A stretch of 64,000 nucleotides of DNA from contig CM077665.1 of the NCBI GenBank assembly GCA_039707655.1, positions 81,283,954-81,347,953 of the forward strand, given 5' to 3'. The stretch comes from Elymus sibiricus (Eukaryota > Streptophyta > Magnoliopsida > Poales > Poaceae). This document shows, in pieces, positions 30,780 to 43,900 of the stretch. Under the pieces are notes generated by a model that was given only the letters and a program-made list of their open reading frames with translations, ran no database searches and was not told the origin of the DNA. Every line of letters starts with the position of its first letter. The first letter of the stretch is position 1. A program made the position numbers and the translations under genes.

Positions 30780-31345
30780 CATGATGCCAGCAATGGAAAT
30801 TGCTTCTGCTTCTCTCATAAGGAAATCAGGACCAATTCACGGCTTTCTTGTTGTTTGTACATAATATTATTCTCCTGTTAATGTTGTCGCGCATAATGAA
30901 CAATGAGATGTTGGAAATTAGGACCAATTCATGGATTTTCATGTTGTTTGGATAAAAGCTTAGCCTAATGATATCTTCCCTATCAATACTGTAAATTTGG
31001 TTTGTCAATTTGGCAGCAGCAAACACCAGACTCAAATTCGTGGAAGTTCGGCGTTATCGAAACATGCTATCAGGATCTTGAGAATGGGAGAGAACTCAGG
31101 CCAGCACTTGAGTGGCAACTGCAGACCATCACGAAAGGGTCTCAAAATCAGAAAGGGGAAAACTTAAGAGTGAAAATCAGCACCATTTCACGCAGCAGTT
31201 CAGTACTTGCCTTGGATCCATAGTTGAGGCGACAAAAAATAAGGATTCTTCAAATTAAACCATCCATATTCAATAGAGCGCAACATAAGATAGGTGATAG
31301 CTAGGAGGAACTCAGATCGAGTATCAAAATTCAACAAGCTCCTGT
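30780..31345. repeat. Duplicated copy of the eL22 gene 3' flank
   Basis: Pieces match 31750-32170 in the same order: GGAAATTGCTTCTGCTTC (30785 versus 31756), GGGAGAACT..GCCAGCA (about 31087 versus 31857), and AAGGATTCTTCAAATTAAACC (31240 versus 32073) through CAACAAGC. The copy stops at about 31340, short of any coding sequence. Confidence 0.7.
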
Positions 31346-31599
31346 GGTCGGCCGGCTTAAATTGCCGGGACAAGCAGAGTGGCCGATTGATTGCAAATCG
31401 CCGGAGTAGGCTTCGCCCCGATGTGAATGCCGAGTAGGATGACGGTCGATCAGCCGGCGTGAACGAGGGCAGCCAGCCGGTCACGCCTGCTCTGAATACA
31501 CACACGGTTCTCAAGACAAACATGGAGAGAAGGGGGTTTTGGTTGGTTCTGGGGTGTTGGGAGTCCAAAATTGCTGGTGTCCAGACTCCCTCAATTTGA

Positions 31600-31751
31600 T
31601 GTCATTTGCAGGATTTTAGACGGCCGAACCAGTCTAGATAAATTGGTGATATAGCAGAAAAAGTTCTTCAGTGATTGGATAGCTAAAAATGTTCGAACAG
31701 GTCCAGAGAGTATTCGTGGGCGATTTGATGATCAGCATTGGAGTTGCCCTA
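31600..31751. mobile_element. Harbinger-type MITE end between the two flank copies
   Basis: It ends CAGCATTGGAGTTGCCC followed by TAA, the Harbinger terminus and target. The left end is not found, so it may be a fragment. DNA at 31346-31600 is unassigned and GC-richer. Confidence 0.45.
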
Positions 31752-32192
31752 AAGGAAATTGCTTCTGCTTCCCTTAAAAAAATCAAAAATTAGGACCAAT
31801 CCACGGTTTTTAAGTTGCACAAGGATCGATTCACTGTTTTCATGCATAAGAGGGGGGAGAACTTGGGCCAGCAATGTTAGTGGCCACTGTAGACATAGCT
31901 CAGCACTAATGGAGTAAGAGGCTCAAAATCAGATTAACCAAAACTTCATCACGAGTAAAAAGCACCACCGTTTCACACAGCAGTTGATGTGAAAGCAAGA
32001 ACAAATCTCCATAATACTTGTCTATAGGTTCACAGACAGATGGATCCACAGTCGAGGGGAGACAAAATATAAGGATTCTTCAAATTAAACCATCCATGTT
32101 CAACAGAGCACAACATAAGATAGGTGGATAACTAGGGAGGTACTCAGATCAAGTATCAAAACTCAACAAGCACTACAATATAACAATGCACC
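31752..32192 (-). other. 3' UTR and downstream region of eL22
   Basis: This directly follows the eL22 stop codon on the minus strand. Its sequence is also present in degraded form at 30780-31345. Confidence 0.6.
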
Positions 32193-33232
<1,040 letters not shown>

Positions 33233-33301
33233 CTCACCTTCTCTTCCTCCTCGGCCGGTGCTCGGGGTTGGGTGGGGGTCTGTGTGGCGGCGCGCAGGCG
33301 G

Positions 33302-33349
33302 CTAGGGTTGCAAGGGCGAGCGAGAGAGGGGTCGCGCGCTATATATAGG
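33302..33349 (-). promoter_or_regulatory. eL22 core promoter: TATA box and telo-box
   Basis: On the minus strand TATATATAG lies at about 33347-33339, and AACCCTAGC (telo-box-like) at 33309-33301 in the leader. Upstream, several GGGCC/GGGCT motifs (33350-33470) fit the site II elements common in plant ribosomal protein promoters. Confidence 0.7.
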
Positions 33350-33499
33350 CCTTGTGGGCTGCCATTCTCGTGTCGCAAGTGACTGGGCTGGCTCGTTGGG
33401 TCGCGGCGAGATTGGATGGGTTAGTGGGATAGGTTGGGCTGAGGTTGGATCTTGGAATGCACCTACGGCCCATAAAAACAATTGAGCATTCATTCTATG

Positions 33500-34097
33500 T
33501 GCGGAGGTGCAAATTGCTGGTTCATATTTCGCGCCTTAAGCGCCGGTTGTAGTTTTTATTTTTGAGAATTCTCGCCCAAGTTTATTGCTTCAACAAAATG
33601 TTCATCTCTACTCTAAAGGAGCAGTTTGCGGTCGTGCTGGTAGGTTTACGTTCCGGGTTTATTTTCGTCATACCTTCCACCTTTGTCCGGTTTTTTTGGG
33701 CTTCCCTCCCAGCTCCTACAAACCCACCTTCGTCCGGTTTTTTTGGGCTTCCCTCCCAGCTCCTACAAACCAGACGTCTCAAAGCTACGTATCTCTACTC
33801 ATAATTGCTTAGTTGGTGAATAGCATTCTGGTTTTTTTTGTCCGGTTTTTTTCGTCTCATCTCCCACCACCACCCCTTCACATTGGTTTTTTCACCTTCC
33901 AATAAAAAAATTCCTGATCTTTCCACGTTTTCTTAACCAGCCATGTTATAGATGGCAGGAACAAATAATAGATTACCAAACAATGAAATCCAATTATGTG
34001 GCAATGTGGCAATCAATTTTGAATCCTAACTTTCCTAACACATGGATCCTTTCTAACAATCAAATCTCTATTATTAAAAGACAATCTCTACTCCTAA
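33500..34097. repeat. Local repeats upstream of eL22
   Basis: A 47-bp unit (GTCCGGTTTTTTTGGGCTTC ...) is duplicated at 33685 and 33732. The segment 33790-34090 belongs to a repeat family also found at about 40030-40320 and 51950-52235: CTCCCACCACCACCCCTTCA, then an AACCAGC..ATGTTA block, then a TCAAATC..TATTAAA end. Confidence 0.65.
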
Positions 34098-34128
34098 CTA
34101 GTAGAGTGCCCGTGCGTTGCCACGGGCC
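34098..34128 (-). mobile_element. Helitron-like 3' terminus
   Basis: On the minus strand the sequence ends with a hairpin (GCCCGTG stem, 6-base loop, CACGGGC; 34127-34108), then ACTCTA and CTAG at 34101-34098, followed by T. This matches the Helitron rule of a 3' hairpin, CTRR and insertion before T. The element should extend rightwards from here; I could not locate its 5' TC end. Confidence 0.6.
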
Positions 34129-34214
34129 TTAAAAAAATTGAGACAGTTCTTTTGTTGATATTATTATCAGTAGTTGATACTGGGTTATTCATAGCATTAC
34201 TATGCCTTGCAGGT

Positions 34215-34375
34215 CAGGGTGTGGGTTCGGTTTTTTCGGTTTGATTCGGTTCGGTTTATACGGTTTTTGGTTAATGCGGTTTTTATACTTCGGTTTATAC
34301 GGTTTCGTATAAAAATACGGTTCGGTTTCGGTAATAACCATTTGAATTCGGTTCGGTTTCGGTAATAACCATATT
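34215..34375. repeat. CGGTTT/CGGTTC-rich simple repeat
   Basis: There are many irregular copies of CGGTTT, CGGTTCGG and ACGGTTTTT, with AATAACCA blocks. A related tract lies at 34866-35035. Confidence 0.8.
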
Positions 34376-34756
34376 AACCAAAGTTGACGCGATTTTTTTA
34401 AGAACACATGACTTTTTGTCACATATTTCAATTTTTAGTTCATGGATAATCGAAGATTGAAGTATGTTTCGTTGTCGTACATTATTTTTCCTATGCGCAA
34501 CTTCCTTGGAAGTTCAGGTAGGAAATAACTTGATGAAGTACACACATGAAAGTCATATGCAACAGTTCCATGTAACGAACTTAATTATCCAATGATGATG
34601 AAATGCTTTTGTTGTCTTAGTTATGCTTTACAAGTTTTATACCTCCTGGATGGGCAACTTTCTACAAGCACATGGTGACATTATGCGGAATTGGTATAGT
34701 GGTATATGCACATTAAGTATATAATTTTTCCTTCCTAGTATAAATCAGCAAACTTA

Positions 34757-34825
34757 GTTGGCCTAGTTGGCTAGTAGGCTTTAGCGCACTAGCCCTTCTA
34801 CTGGGAGATCACGAGTCAACTCCAG
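34757..34825 (+). other. tRNA-like segment, possible SINE head
   Basis: TGGCCTAGTTGG (34759-34770) fits a Pol III A box and GAGTCAACTCC (34813-34823) an imperfect B box, at tRNA-like distance. I see no acceptor stem, so it is not a functional tRNA. It may be the 5' part of a tRNA-derived SINE. Confidence 0.35.
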
Positions 34826-34865
34826 GTCCATGCAAATTATTTTTTGCGAGCGCGCACTTCACATC

Positions 34866-35035
34866 ATTTCGGTTTTTCGGTTTCAACCTAATGGTTTTCG
34901 GTTTTTAACCGAAAAAACCGAATGGCATACGGTTTTGAGATATGAAAACCGTAACTGAAACCGAAAACCATAAAAACTGAAATTTCGGTTCGGTTTGGTT
35001 TTTTTGGTTCGGTTTTTGGTTTTCGGTTTGGTTTT
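34866..35035. repeat. Second CGGTTT-rich simple repeat
   Basis: It has the same composition as 34215-34375 but with part of the repeats inverted (AAACCGAAAACC), so the tract could fold back on itself. Confidence 0.75.
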
Positions 35036-35039
35036 GCAC

Positions 35040-37670
35040 ACGCTGACTTGCAGGTAGGTTGTTACTGATTGCATATCAAATTTCACATGTATAGAAAAGG
35101 TAGCCCGTAACATGCAAAAAAATAATTGAAATCCACTTCACTTGCAATGTATTTCAATAGAAAATATAATTCGATCACATATACTATAAGATTTAATGCA
35201 CAAAATAAAGAAAGTGGTACAAAAACATAGAACTCTTTGGTGTGCATTACAAATGATAGGTGGCACATGGATGTATTTTTATGCTTAAGACCAATCATCT
35301 CATGAAAGCATGTCTATTGTTATTATCCGTTAATTAAAGAAAACACATGTAGGATTTTGTTCCTTTATTCCAAGATTCTACAACCAGACACTTGATTGCA
35401 TTTTGCTATTCCCTGGCAAACTATCACACATGAAATTAGGCAATTGAAACCATGCATGTTACTAAACACACCTCCTAGAATTTAGAAACCATGGCAACAC
35501 AAAATATTTCAACACTTTCCCACCTACTATTCATAGCTTGGACAGGCCCCATCTACTCTTGGCTCAAAAGTACTGAATCCCCTCCATCCGCGCTCAACTT
35601 CTAGGATATCCTTTCTTCGAAGGCCACGAAAACAGTCATCCGGTAAGATTGTTCATGATCATAAATAGCATTTATAATTACTTCATTTTTTCATATACAA
35701 TATCTGAATAGTAAAGTTTATAAATGAAGTACTTCAAAATAACTAATGTTCCTTGTCTCCATAGAGCTAGAACAAATAATTAGAGGCGTGTAACTCTAAC
35801 ATTATATATGCCCATTTAAGTTGCATACATGTAAACCTTGTAAATTTTGCATCTAATTTTATTGCAGTAGGCTTTTAACCTGGTGTTTTCATGAGAAAAG
35901 ATACTTAAGTGAATAAAGCACTGCTCAAGATAGCATTGTGAGTTGGTTCATGCTAAGATCATGTCAACTTTCACAAGTATATCGAGAATGACCACTCCAA
36001 CTAGTAGATTCTCCAAGGAAAATAAATCCTATTCTACACATAGCAAACGTATATCATTTTAAGTAAGACAAGGATAATACTACAGCCAAGGTCTATGCTC
36101 CAGGCTGCATGCATGCAAGTGAGATGGATCATAGACTGGTCTTGCATGAAAAAAACAGAAAAAATATGGGAAAAATAGAGGAACGCCAATGAATATTGTT
36201 CACGTACATTTGGTGTGTAGATCTATGGTTGCGAAAGTGCAACAACAACGCATGCCAGCATTAAACTGAAGATTCCTTGACCTAGTAGACAGCGATCACT
36301 TGCAAGACTGGGCAGGGCGTTGCAATAGGGGCATACATATTCTGATGGTTCAACATCAATCATATCTAATATATTATATATAGTCAATGACGTATCCGCT
36401 TCACAATCCCGCCGACCAACCCTGAACACACATATAGAGAGCACCACTCCTACATGGTCATGAAACTACAAAAATGAATTCCACATATATTTATTGGACC
36501 ATGATGAAAAATTGCATCACCAAAATTTCAGCGAATGCGGTGGGCGGGACATGCCGACTACAGTGACAAGATTGTACTTAAAATTATACGACCGGGTTTG
36601 GAACTTAAACTAATGCCCTAAACAAGATAAAACAATCCCTCAAATATTCTTTTATTTGACAATCGAATGTATCACATATGCCTACAGAGTAATTTTTTAC
36701 CACATGTGATGCATACAAATGCAAATAAAGAAAGTCTATTATGAGCACCATAAATATAAAAACAACATCCCTAGCACTCCAATCTACTACACTCGGGTGT
36801 TTAAAGACCTTTTACAGCTACAGAATGCAGTGCATTACCAAGGAACACAACTTGGAGTATTTAGCATAATAATTCTGATTGATTATATGGCTATGAAATG
36901 CCTAGAAGTGAGAATGCGACCAAAAAGCAAGCTCCCATTATGGTTATGCTAGTGGTAAGCTCACCCTGTGACATACAGAAAAAATTCAAGAACCGATGGA
37001 AGGTTCGTGCTTAGCCTTACACAACTATTCTTGAAGGCATAAACTGGTGGAGCAAATTATCAAATACATGCAGGTCCATACGGCTGGAGCCATCGAGGTC
37101 TAGTAGCGGGCATACTTGTGATGATGGCTGAACCAAAATCAATTAGGCATTAAAGAAGGTACAAACAGATCCACCATGGAAAATCAAACCAGCATGTGAA
37201 TTATTGATCATATACTAACAATAAGATTTCTTCTTTACTCCTTTATTTCAAAGAAGTACATGGGAGTGAAGATTACTAAACTAAAGCAAAACAACACAGA
37301 AAACAATTTTTTTTGTGTATCAATGGAAAATCTACCGATTCACATGTACTTTGAAAACATCCGGCAAACCAGGATGGCTGAAGTCTTGATTATTACTTCA
37401 ATTTTTTGTGACAGATTGATTATTACTTTACCCACGAAAATAAATTTATCCCGTGTATTCTCTTCTTCTCAACCATGCTTTATACCCAAATAAGTTGATC
37501 CTGTGTATTCCCTTCTAAACATGGTTGACAATTTTTACACAGACATAGTTGACTTGTTACGTGGATAGTGATCTGCGTAGACAAAAGGTTGAGACTTTGC
37601 TTAGAAACTCAACGGACGTCCGGAGCACATGGTCCTATGAAAAAATAAGTTGTACAATTGGTCGCACATG
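35040..37670. other. AT-rich non-coding DNA, possible Helitron interior
   Basis: No gene is supported. One minus-strand frame (36430-36223) reads IYNILDMIDVEPSEYVCPYCNALPSL-like and ends with a hydrophobic stretch. It may be a captured exon, but I do not recognise it. Confidence 0.4.
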
Positions 37671-37679
37671 TTTTGGACG

Positions 37680-38060
37680 ATGACCAGCGAGAGGTCGACC
37701 TCAAGGACCGGCAACAACTACAGGTGATGACGTCGCCGGCGACGTCGCACGCCCGTACCCGACATCAAGGATCTACATCACAAAAATAGGTTAATGCGAT
37801 GTAGAGGAGCATGAAATGAGAGGGGAGGATCGGCGAGAGGCCGAAGGCCTGATCGGCGCCATGTCTGTCTGACGATACAAGCCCAGCGGCGGTGGCGCTG
37901 CGAGGCTAGGATGTCTGGCCCATACCCTCGACGCCGAGGATGAAGTAGATACGCGCGACAACGTTGAATCCCTTGGTCGCCCGCATCGGAGACCTCAGTC
38001 CATCAGAACTGTCACCATCAGCGCACATATCTGAATTCCTTCTTGTATAAGCTTTTCGAT
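37680..38060. other. GC-rich island in AT-rich DNA
   Basis: There is an abrupt rise in GC content with no intact ORF. It is consistent with a gene fragment carried by the putative Helitron, but no family is recognised. Confidence 0.35.
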
Positions 38061-38700
38061 ACATTTTGGTACCTGGATATAAATGCATGCACATGCCCAC
38101 AATTGAAATATAAATATTTAATATTTATTAGCCTGCATTTGAATAAATGAAGTATACCAAAAAAACATAACCTTATAAAAATCATACCAATTTTTAGAGC
38201 TTGTCTTAGTAGCACCAAAAGCAAGTCACCCTCAATACTGTCAGCAGCCTCCTAAATATTTTTCATCTATGTCGGCATTTCCAGATGGTTTGAAAGCCAA
38301 CTCAAAAAAGATGGTTTGAATGTGCAGAAGTATTCATCAAAGTTCACATACCCTTTCACATCCGAGACACATATAAGAACCAATGTTCTTAGACCAGAAT
38401 CAGAATACTCATTTATGTGCCTTTTAGTCAGAATCGTGGATATCCCAAAAGAACAACAACAAATAAATGGATTCAGATAGATAGTGGGTCTACTGCATTT
38501 TGCATCACGTAAATATCATGGCCAAAGTGACTAAGAACAGAGGTAGTGGAGGGGATTTGTATTACCAATGTTCCCTATTAATTTTGCATTAACTTATACA
38601 GTCATTGTATGATTCGTATGAACACTTGCACAAAATTTTGCATTTCAAAAATAAACATATCATGAACATGAACCTGAAGAATCAAAATAGCTGCCTAGCT
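38061..38700. other. AT-rich non-coding DNA
   Basis: I see no supported feature in this stretch. Confidence 0.4.
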
Positions 38701-38714
38701 AGGCACTCCACTGA

Positions 38715-39545
38715 TACGTGCGCGTCGTCACGGAGCAGAGGCATGTGGCCCTTGTTCTTCTGCATGCAGTGCGCCAGTCTTATTGCTGCTCCATAGCTTC
38801 AGTACATGCGTACATGCTCGCCAAGGTGGGCGAGGCAGCGGACTCCTGCATGTCATGGTCAAAGTGAGTGAACACGTCAAAATTCAAACGAGAGCAATGG
38901 AAGGAGGAATTACGTGGGGATTGGGTGTTGAACATCTCCGATTCAGGATTTTGAAGTGTTCACAAAAATTGATTCGCCCATGCCAAGACTCTCGGCTTGG
39001 GAGCGACCGTGGCTGAGGTGACCACAAAAACTGAATGCCCGGGCGAGCAAGATCGGAGGCGGGGTCATCAGGGTCGACTAAGCCCGTTGTAGGTATTTGG
39101 ACGTGGAGGAGGCCGCCAAGATCAGGCAGTCAACCCTTGCGATGAGGAACGACATCCATAACAGATCAACCTGATGTCGCCCCCCTGCAGCCACGCCACA
39201 GTGTTGGACGGCTGGAGCATCGCCCACAGCACCGTTGGCTTGCCACGCTGCCGCATGCCCTTAGGGAAGGTCACCAATTGCAGGCAGCTCCACTCCTTGC
39301 GTCCAGGCTACTTTGCGGCTGCTACCACTGTCACTTTGGTCGGCTTCTCTCTGCAAGGTCGTCGGGGGAGACGACGATTATGTGGGAGAAAGTCTTAGGG
39401 GCAGGACCAATGGTGTAGAGGCGGCGCACTACGGCCGGGTTGGAACCCTAGAGGAGAGAGGACCAAGGACTTGGGTGGAGCGATTTGTTTCTGGTAAGAA
39501 CAAAAAAAATCAGAAACGATGTGGGCCGGTTCGCTAGATAAAAAT
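38715..39545. other. Second GC-rich island
   Basis: This is a gene-like composition with only short ORFs on both strands and no recognised domain. Like 37680-38060, it may be a captured fragment. Confidence 0.35.
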
Positions 39546-39634
39546 TGAGGGTGAAGGGGCCTTCGATCGGGGGTGGGAGGGGGTATGAACGGACGAGACT
39601 ACATACCAACTGCTGCATTAGGAGTAGAAGAAGA

Positions 39635-39960
39635 TGTGATTGAACAATTTATGGTAAGATTAATTAATTCTGATTTGATCTTTAAAGATTCATTAGAAAA
39701 TAATCTTGATTGATTATTTCACATAAATACATTACTAAATATATGATGATTGAATAAGGAAAAAACAGACGGAGATGGAAGGGGAGACGGAAAAAACTTG
39801 AAACGGAATGTTAATTAATGTAATTTAGTGATGTATGGAAATATTAATAAATGTGATTGAGCAACATATGGTAAGGTTAATTAATTCAGATTTGATCTTT
39901 AAATATTCATTAGAAATTAATCTTGATTGATTGTTTCACATAAATACAATACTAAATATG
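39635..39960 (+). repeat. Direct duplication, ~218 bp period
   Basis: GTGATTGA.CAA..TATGGTAAG starts at 39635 and again at 39853. The following GATTTGATCTTTAAA and TCACATAAATACA blocks are shared by both copies. Confidence 0.75.
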
Positions 39961-40029
39961 GTTGATAGGAGAAGGGACAAAAAACCGGACGAAAATAAAC
40001 CCGGAACGGAAGCTACCAACTCCCCAATT

Positions 40030-40320
40030 AGGAGTAGAGATTGCTCCGTTGGTGAATAGCATCCTGATTTTTTTCGTCCGGCTTTTTTTTCGTCTCACCT
40101 CCCACCACCACCCCTTCAGATTGGTATTTTCACCTTTCAATAAAAAAAGTCCTAATCTTTCCAAGTTTTCCTAACCAGCCATGTTATAAATGGCAGGAAC
40201 CAATAATACGTTACCAAACAATGAAATCCAATTATGTGGCAATCAATTTTGAATCCTAACTTTCCTGACACATGGATCCTTTCTAACAATCAAATCACTA
40301 TTATTAAATGACAATCAATA
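40030..40320. repeat. Second copy of the 33.8-kb repeat family
   Basis: It matches 33800-34090, including CTCCCACCACCACCCCTTCA and AACCAGCCATGTTATA, and ends just before the CACTA element. Confidence 0.7.
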
Positions 40321-40341
40321 TGTATTCGTCGTTGATACCCA

Positions 40342-40605
40342 CACTAGTAGGAAAACCCCCATTTGTCCCGGTTCGTAAGGGCCTTTAGTCCCGGTTCTGG
40401 AACCGGGACTAAAGGGTCGGGACTAAAGCCCAAAACCTTTAGTCCCGGTTCGCTTACCAACCGGGACAGAAGGGGCTCCACGTGGCCGGTGCTGGGAGCC
40501 CAGGCAGGAGGACCTTTAGTCCCGGTTGGTAACACCAACCGGGACCAAAAGGCAGGACCTTTAGTCCCGGTTGGCAACACCAACCGGGACCAGAAGGCAC
40601 CGGGG
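40342..40605. repeat. Left CACTA terminus and subterminal palindromes
   Basis: The CACTAGTA end is followed by at least four copies of TTTAGTCCCGGTT paired with AACCGGGAC, for example GGTTGGTAACACCAACC at about 40523. Such repeats bind the TNPA-type protein in the En/Spm system. Confidence 0.85.
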
Positions 40606-40925
40606 TTTTTGTTTTTTTTAAAGGGGGGGGGTTTAGGGGGGTTTGTAGGGTTAATTGAGGTGTTTCATATTGTGTTAGCTAGCTAATAGAGAGAAGTGTC
40701 CTCTCTTTCTCCGTGCTTGGTCGACACTAGCTACTATAGAGAGAACTCGACACGCTAGCTAGTAAGCAAATGAAGGAACCATTAAGTACACAAGATCGTC
40801 ATGAACATATACACAGAGAAGTGATCGACCTCTCTTTCTCCGAGAGATTGGTCGAACAACAAGTTTTCGTATATCTATCCGACGCTACTAGCTACATATA
40901 TACAATATAAGATCTCTTACAATCC

Positions 40926-43900
40926 CTAACATTTAATGTCAAATTTCACATGGTATTCTCTGGCTTTATTTATGACGTGGTCAAGAAAGAATCCCGACAA
41001 TTCCTCTTGAATTGCTCGTATGCGATCATGTGGTAGGAGTTCATCCCACATCTGCCACGTCTAATTTGAAGAAGGGGGTCAATACATATATATGAATCAA
41101 ACTCAACACAAATAATGGTAATAAAATAAAATTGTGAATATTATTGCTTACGCACTTGAAATTGTTTTTCAGAGTAGCCCCGCTTAGGGGTCGTCGCGTT
41201 GTAGATGAACTCGCAAACGTAGTATCCACAAAAATTATTCCCTTTTTCCTGCCACAAGCACTTTACGAGAAATAGAGTTCAATCAAACTAATAATCAAGC
41301 ATGATAAATGGTATTGATGGAACTAGAATCAATGGGAGATGCGCGGAACTAGCTAGAAGTACTTACTTTCGGGTGTGTAAATCGCAGCTCCCTCGGCAGT
41401 GCCGGAACAATTGCGGTGAACTCTTTCCAAACCCTGCCAGACAAAGAAAATAATTACTTGATATCAGGAAATGAACAAAGTTGCCGATATGATGCGATAA
41501 TGATCGATTGAACTTACTTCTGGAGCATTTCAGTCATGCCCGCATATTCCTGGGGATCTTTTCGTTTCGAGTCTAAGACGATTACTACTCCCCGCTCAAG
41601 CTTAATCTCTAGCAGAATAAAGTGGAAGCTGCGCACGCATGCATAACTCATCAATTACATTACTATAACCTCGAGTAATAAGGGAAACCGAATATGCACA
41701 AGACAGTAACACTCACTTGAAGTTGTAAGGAAAGAGTATTATCCCTTTGTTTTGATTTTTAAGCAACGATTGTAGCAAGTTGTCCTCGGTTTGTGTGACA
41801 TTGTTTTTAACCGTATACTCATGTATGATATTTGGGTTAATGAACCCAATGTCATACGTTTGTGCTTTTCTGCATTCGACGATCTTCAATCTGCATAATA
41901 TAGTGAGGATAATTATATATACATGCAATGAAAGAGCTGAGCTATATATATAGAGAGACTTAATTACAGAAGTAGTACTTACAGACAGTAGGAAGTCACG
42001 ATTGTTTTGTCGAGGGCCTTTTGATTGTATAACTGGAATATCTCCTCAAATTCAACATTTAACAGATCCATTCCAACGAGGTCGTGCTCCTCTTTAATCT
42101 TCAGCGTCAAAGCATCCCTCCCTGACTCGCGGCAGGTTTTCATGTACCATTCATGCAATGTTCGCATCATCGTTGTTAGAGGAGGATGATCGGGTTTGAC
42201 GAGAGGCCGCCCGTACCGGTAACTGAATTCGTCCACCTCCAACGGCTCAAACTGTACATCATCGCTCAGGTAATCACCAGGATTGGTACCGGGCACCATC
42301 CCCAGATGATTAGTGACGATATCGCTAGACACCTTGAGCGGGGGGCACGATTGGTTCGCCTGTTCGCCGAGCTGGGGAATTTTTTCCCACTTCTTCGTTT
42401 TGCTAACCTTGCATCACTAGAAGTACTTCCCGACCGCCGCGCGTCTTGATATATCTTTTTAACACAGCGGTCAAAGTTGGAATCCGGCGGAGGCGGTGGT
42501 GGTCGCTTCAGGGCATCGATAGTGCGCATCACTTTCACCGGATCTAGCTTCTCCTTCGGAGCTGGAGTTTTCTTTGCAAAATGGGCCGTCAATTCGGCTG
42601 ACATATCTCCTCGTTTTCAGACTCGGTCCTCTCATATGGTAACTTTTCCAGAGGCTTGAGAGATGGACCGTATCTGTATTCCCTCCCGCCTCTTCTTGTA
42701 TTGCTAGCCGCCGGAGCGGCGGCGTCTCTTTCGTTGTTGGTTACGAGGCAGAGCAGGAGACGGAGTGCTCCGACGCGCCGGAGGAGCCGGAGCGGCGGCG
42801 GCTGTCTTCTGCCGTTGCCGACGAGGCTGAGGAGGAGGCGTACTGCTCCGACGTGCCGGAGTAGGCGAAGGAGGAGGCGGAGTGCCCTCACGCGTCAGAG
42901 GACCCGGAGAAGGAGGCGGTGTGCCCTAATCACTCGCCGGAGGAGGAGGAGGAGGAGGAGGCGGAGAGCCCTGATTCGCCTGAGGAGGAGGAGGAGGCGG
43001 AGGCGTCCAGTTTGGAAGCTTGATGTACTCCTTCTGCCATAGACATGTACTCCTGAGAGCACGAGCCAGCTTATTCTCTCCTTCACCTGTAGGCCGGTCA
43101 AGCTCGAGCTCCTCAAATCCCTCCATTACTTCATCCACCATCACAACAGCATAGCCATGTTGAATCAGTGAGCAGTGAAAAGTTCCGTTGGGTTGAGGAG
43201 GTGCAACAGAGCCGACAGCCGCCTTGAAAGTGAGGTTCCGGCATTTCGTCATGAGCTCGCAATGTTGAGCCTCCGTGATAGTATCCACGGGGTAGATAGG
43301 AGCCGTGAAGTCAGGCTGAACGGGCTCCGTGGAAGCGACGCTGCTTCTCCGCTGAGATGGCGGGGTAGCTTCTGGGGTAGCTTCGTGCCGCTGAGATGGT
43401 TGGCCGGCAGCTCGCTGGCTCTCAGCTTCCTCTAGCTTTTGTAGTCTTGCATTCAGCTTCTGAATTTCGCTCAGCTCCGCTTTCCTCTTTCTCTCCCGGC
43501 TTCTGTAACCGCCTGCGTCGGGAAACCCAACCTTCCACGGAACGGAGCCTGGTGTGCCTCGTGTTCGTCCAGGGTGCTCAGCATTCCCTAGGGCCTCAGT
43601 CAGCTCGTCCTTCTCTCTGTCGGGAATGAACATCCCTTCCTGCGCTGCGGTGATATACTCCTGAAGCTTGTTCATGGGTATCGCAAGTTGCTCGTTCGTC
43701 CAACGGCACTTCCCTGTTTCAGGGTCCAAAGTTCCCCCAACCCCGAAGAACCAAGTCCTTGAACGGTCTGGCCAGTTCAATGTCTGTGGTACGACGTTTT
43801 TAGCAATCAGGTCATTCTCACCTTTGTCCCACAACGGCCGGGCTTTGAGATAGCCACCTGACCCCGTGTGATGGTGATACTGCTTCTTTGCAGCATTGAT

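Noticed and set aside
34757..34825. Functional tRNA gene
   Set aside because: A- and B-box-like parts are present, but no acceptor stem pairs and the B box is imperfect.
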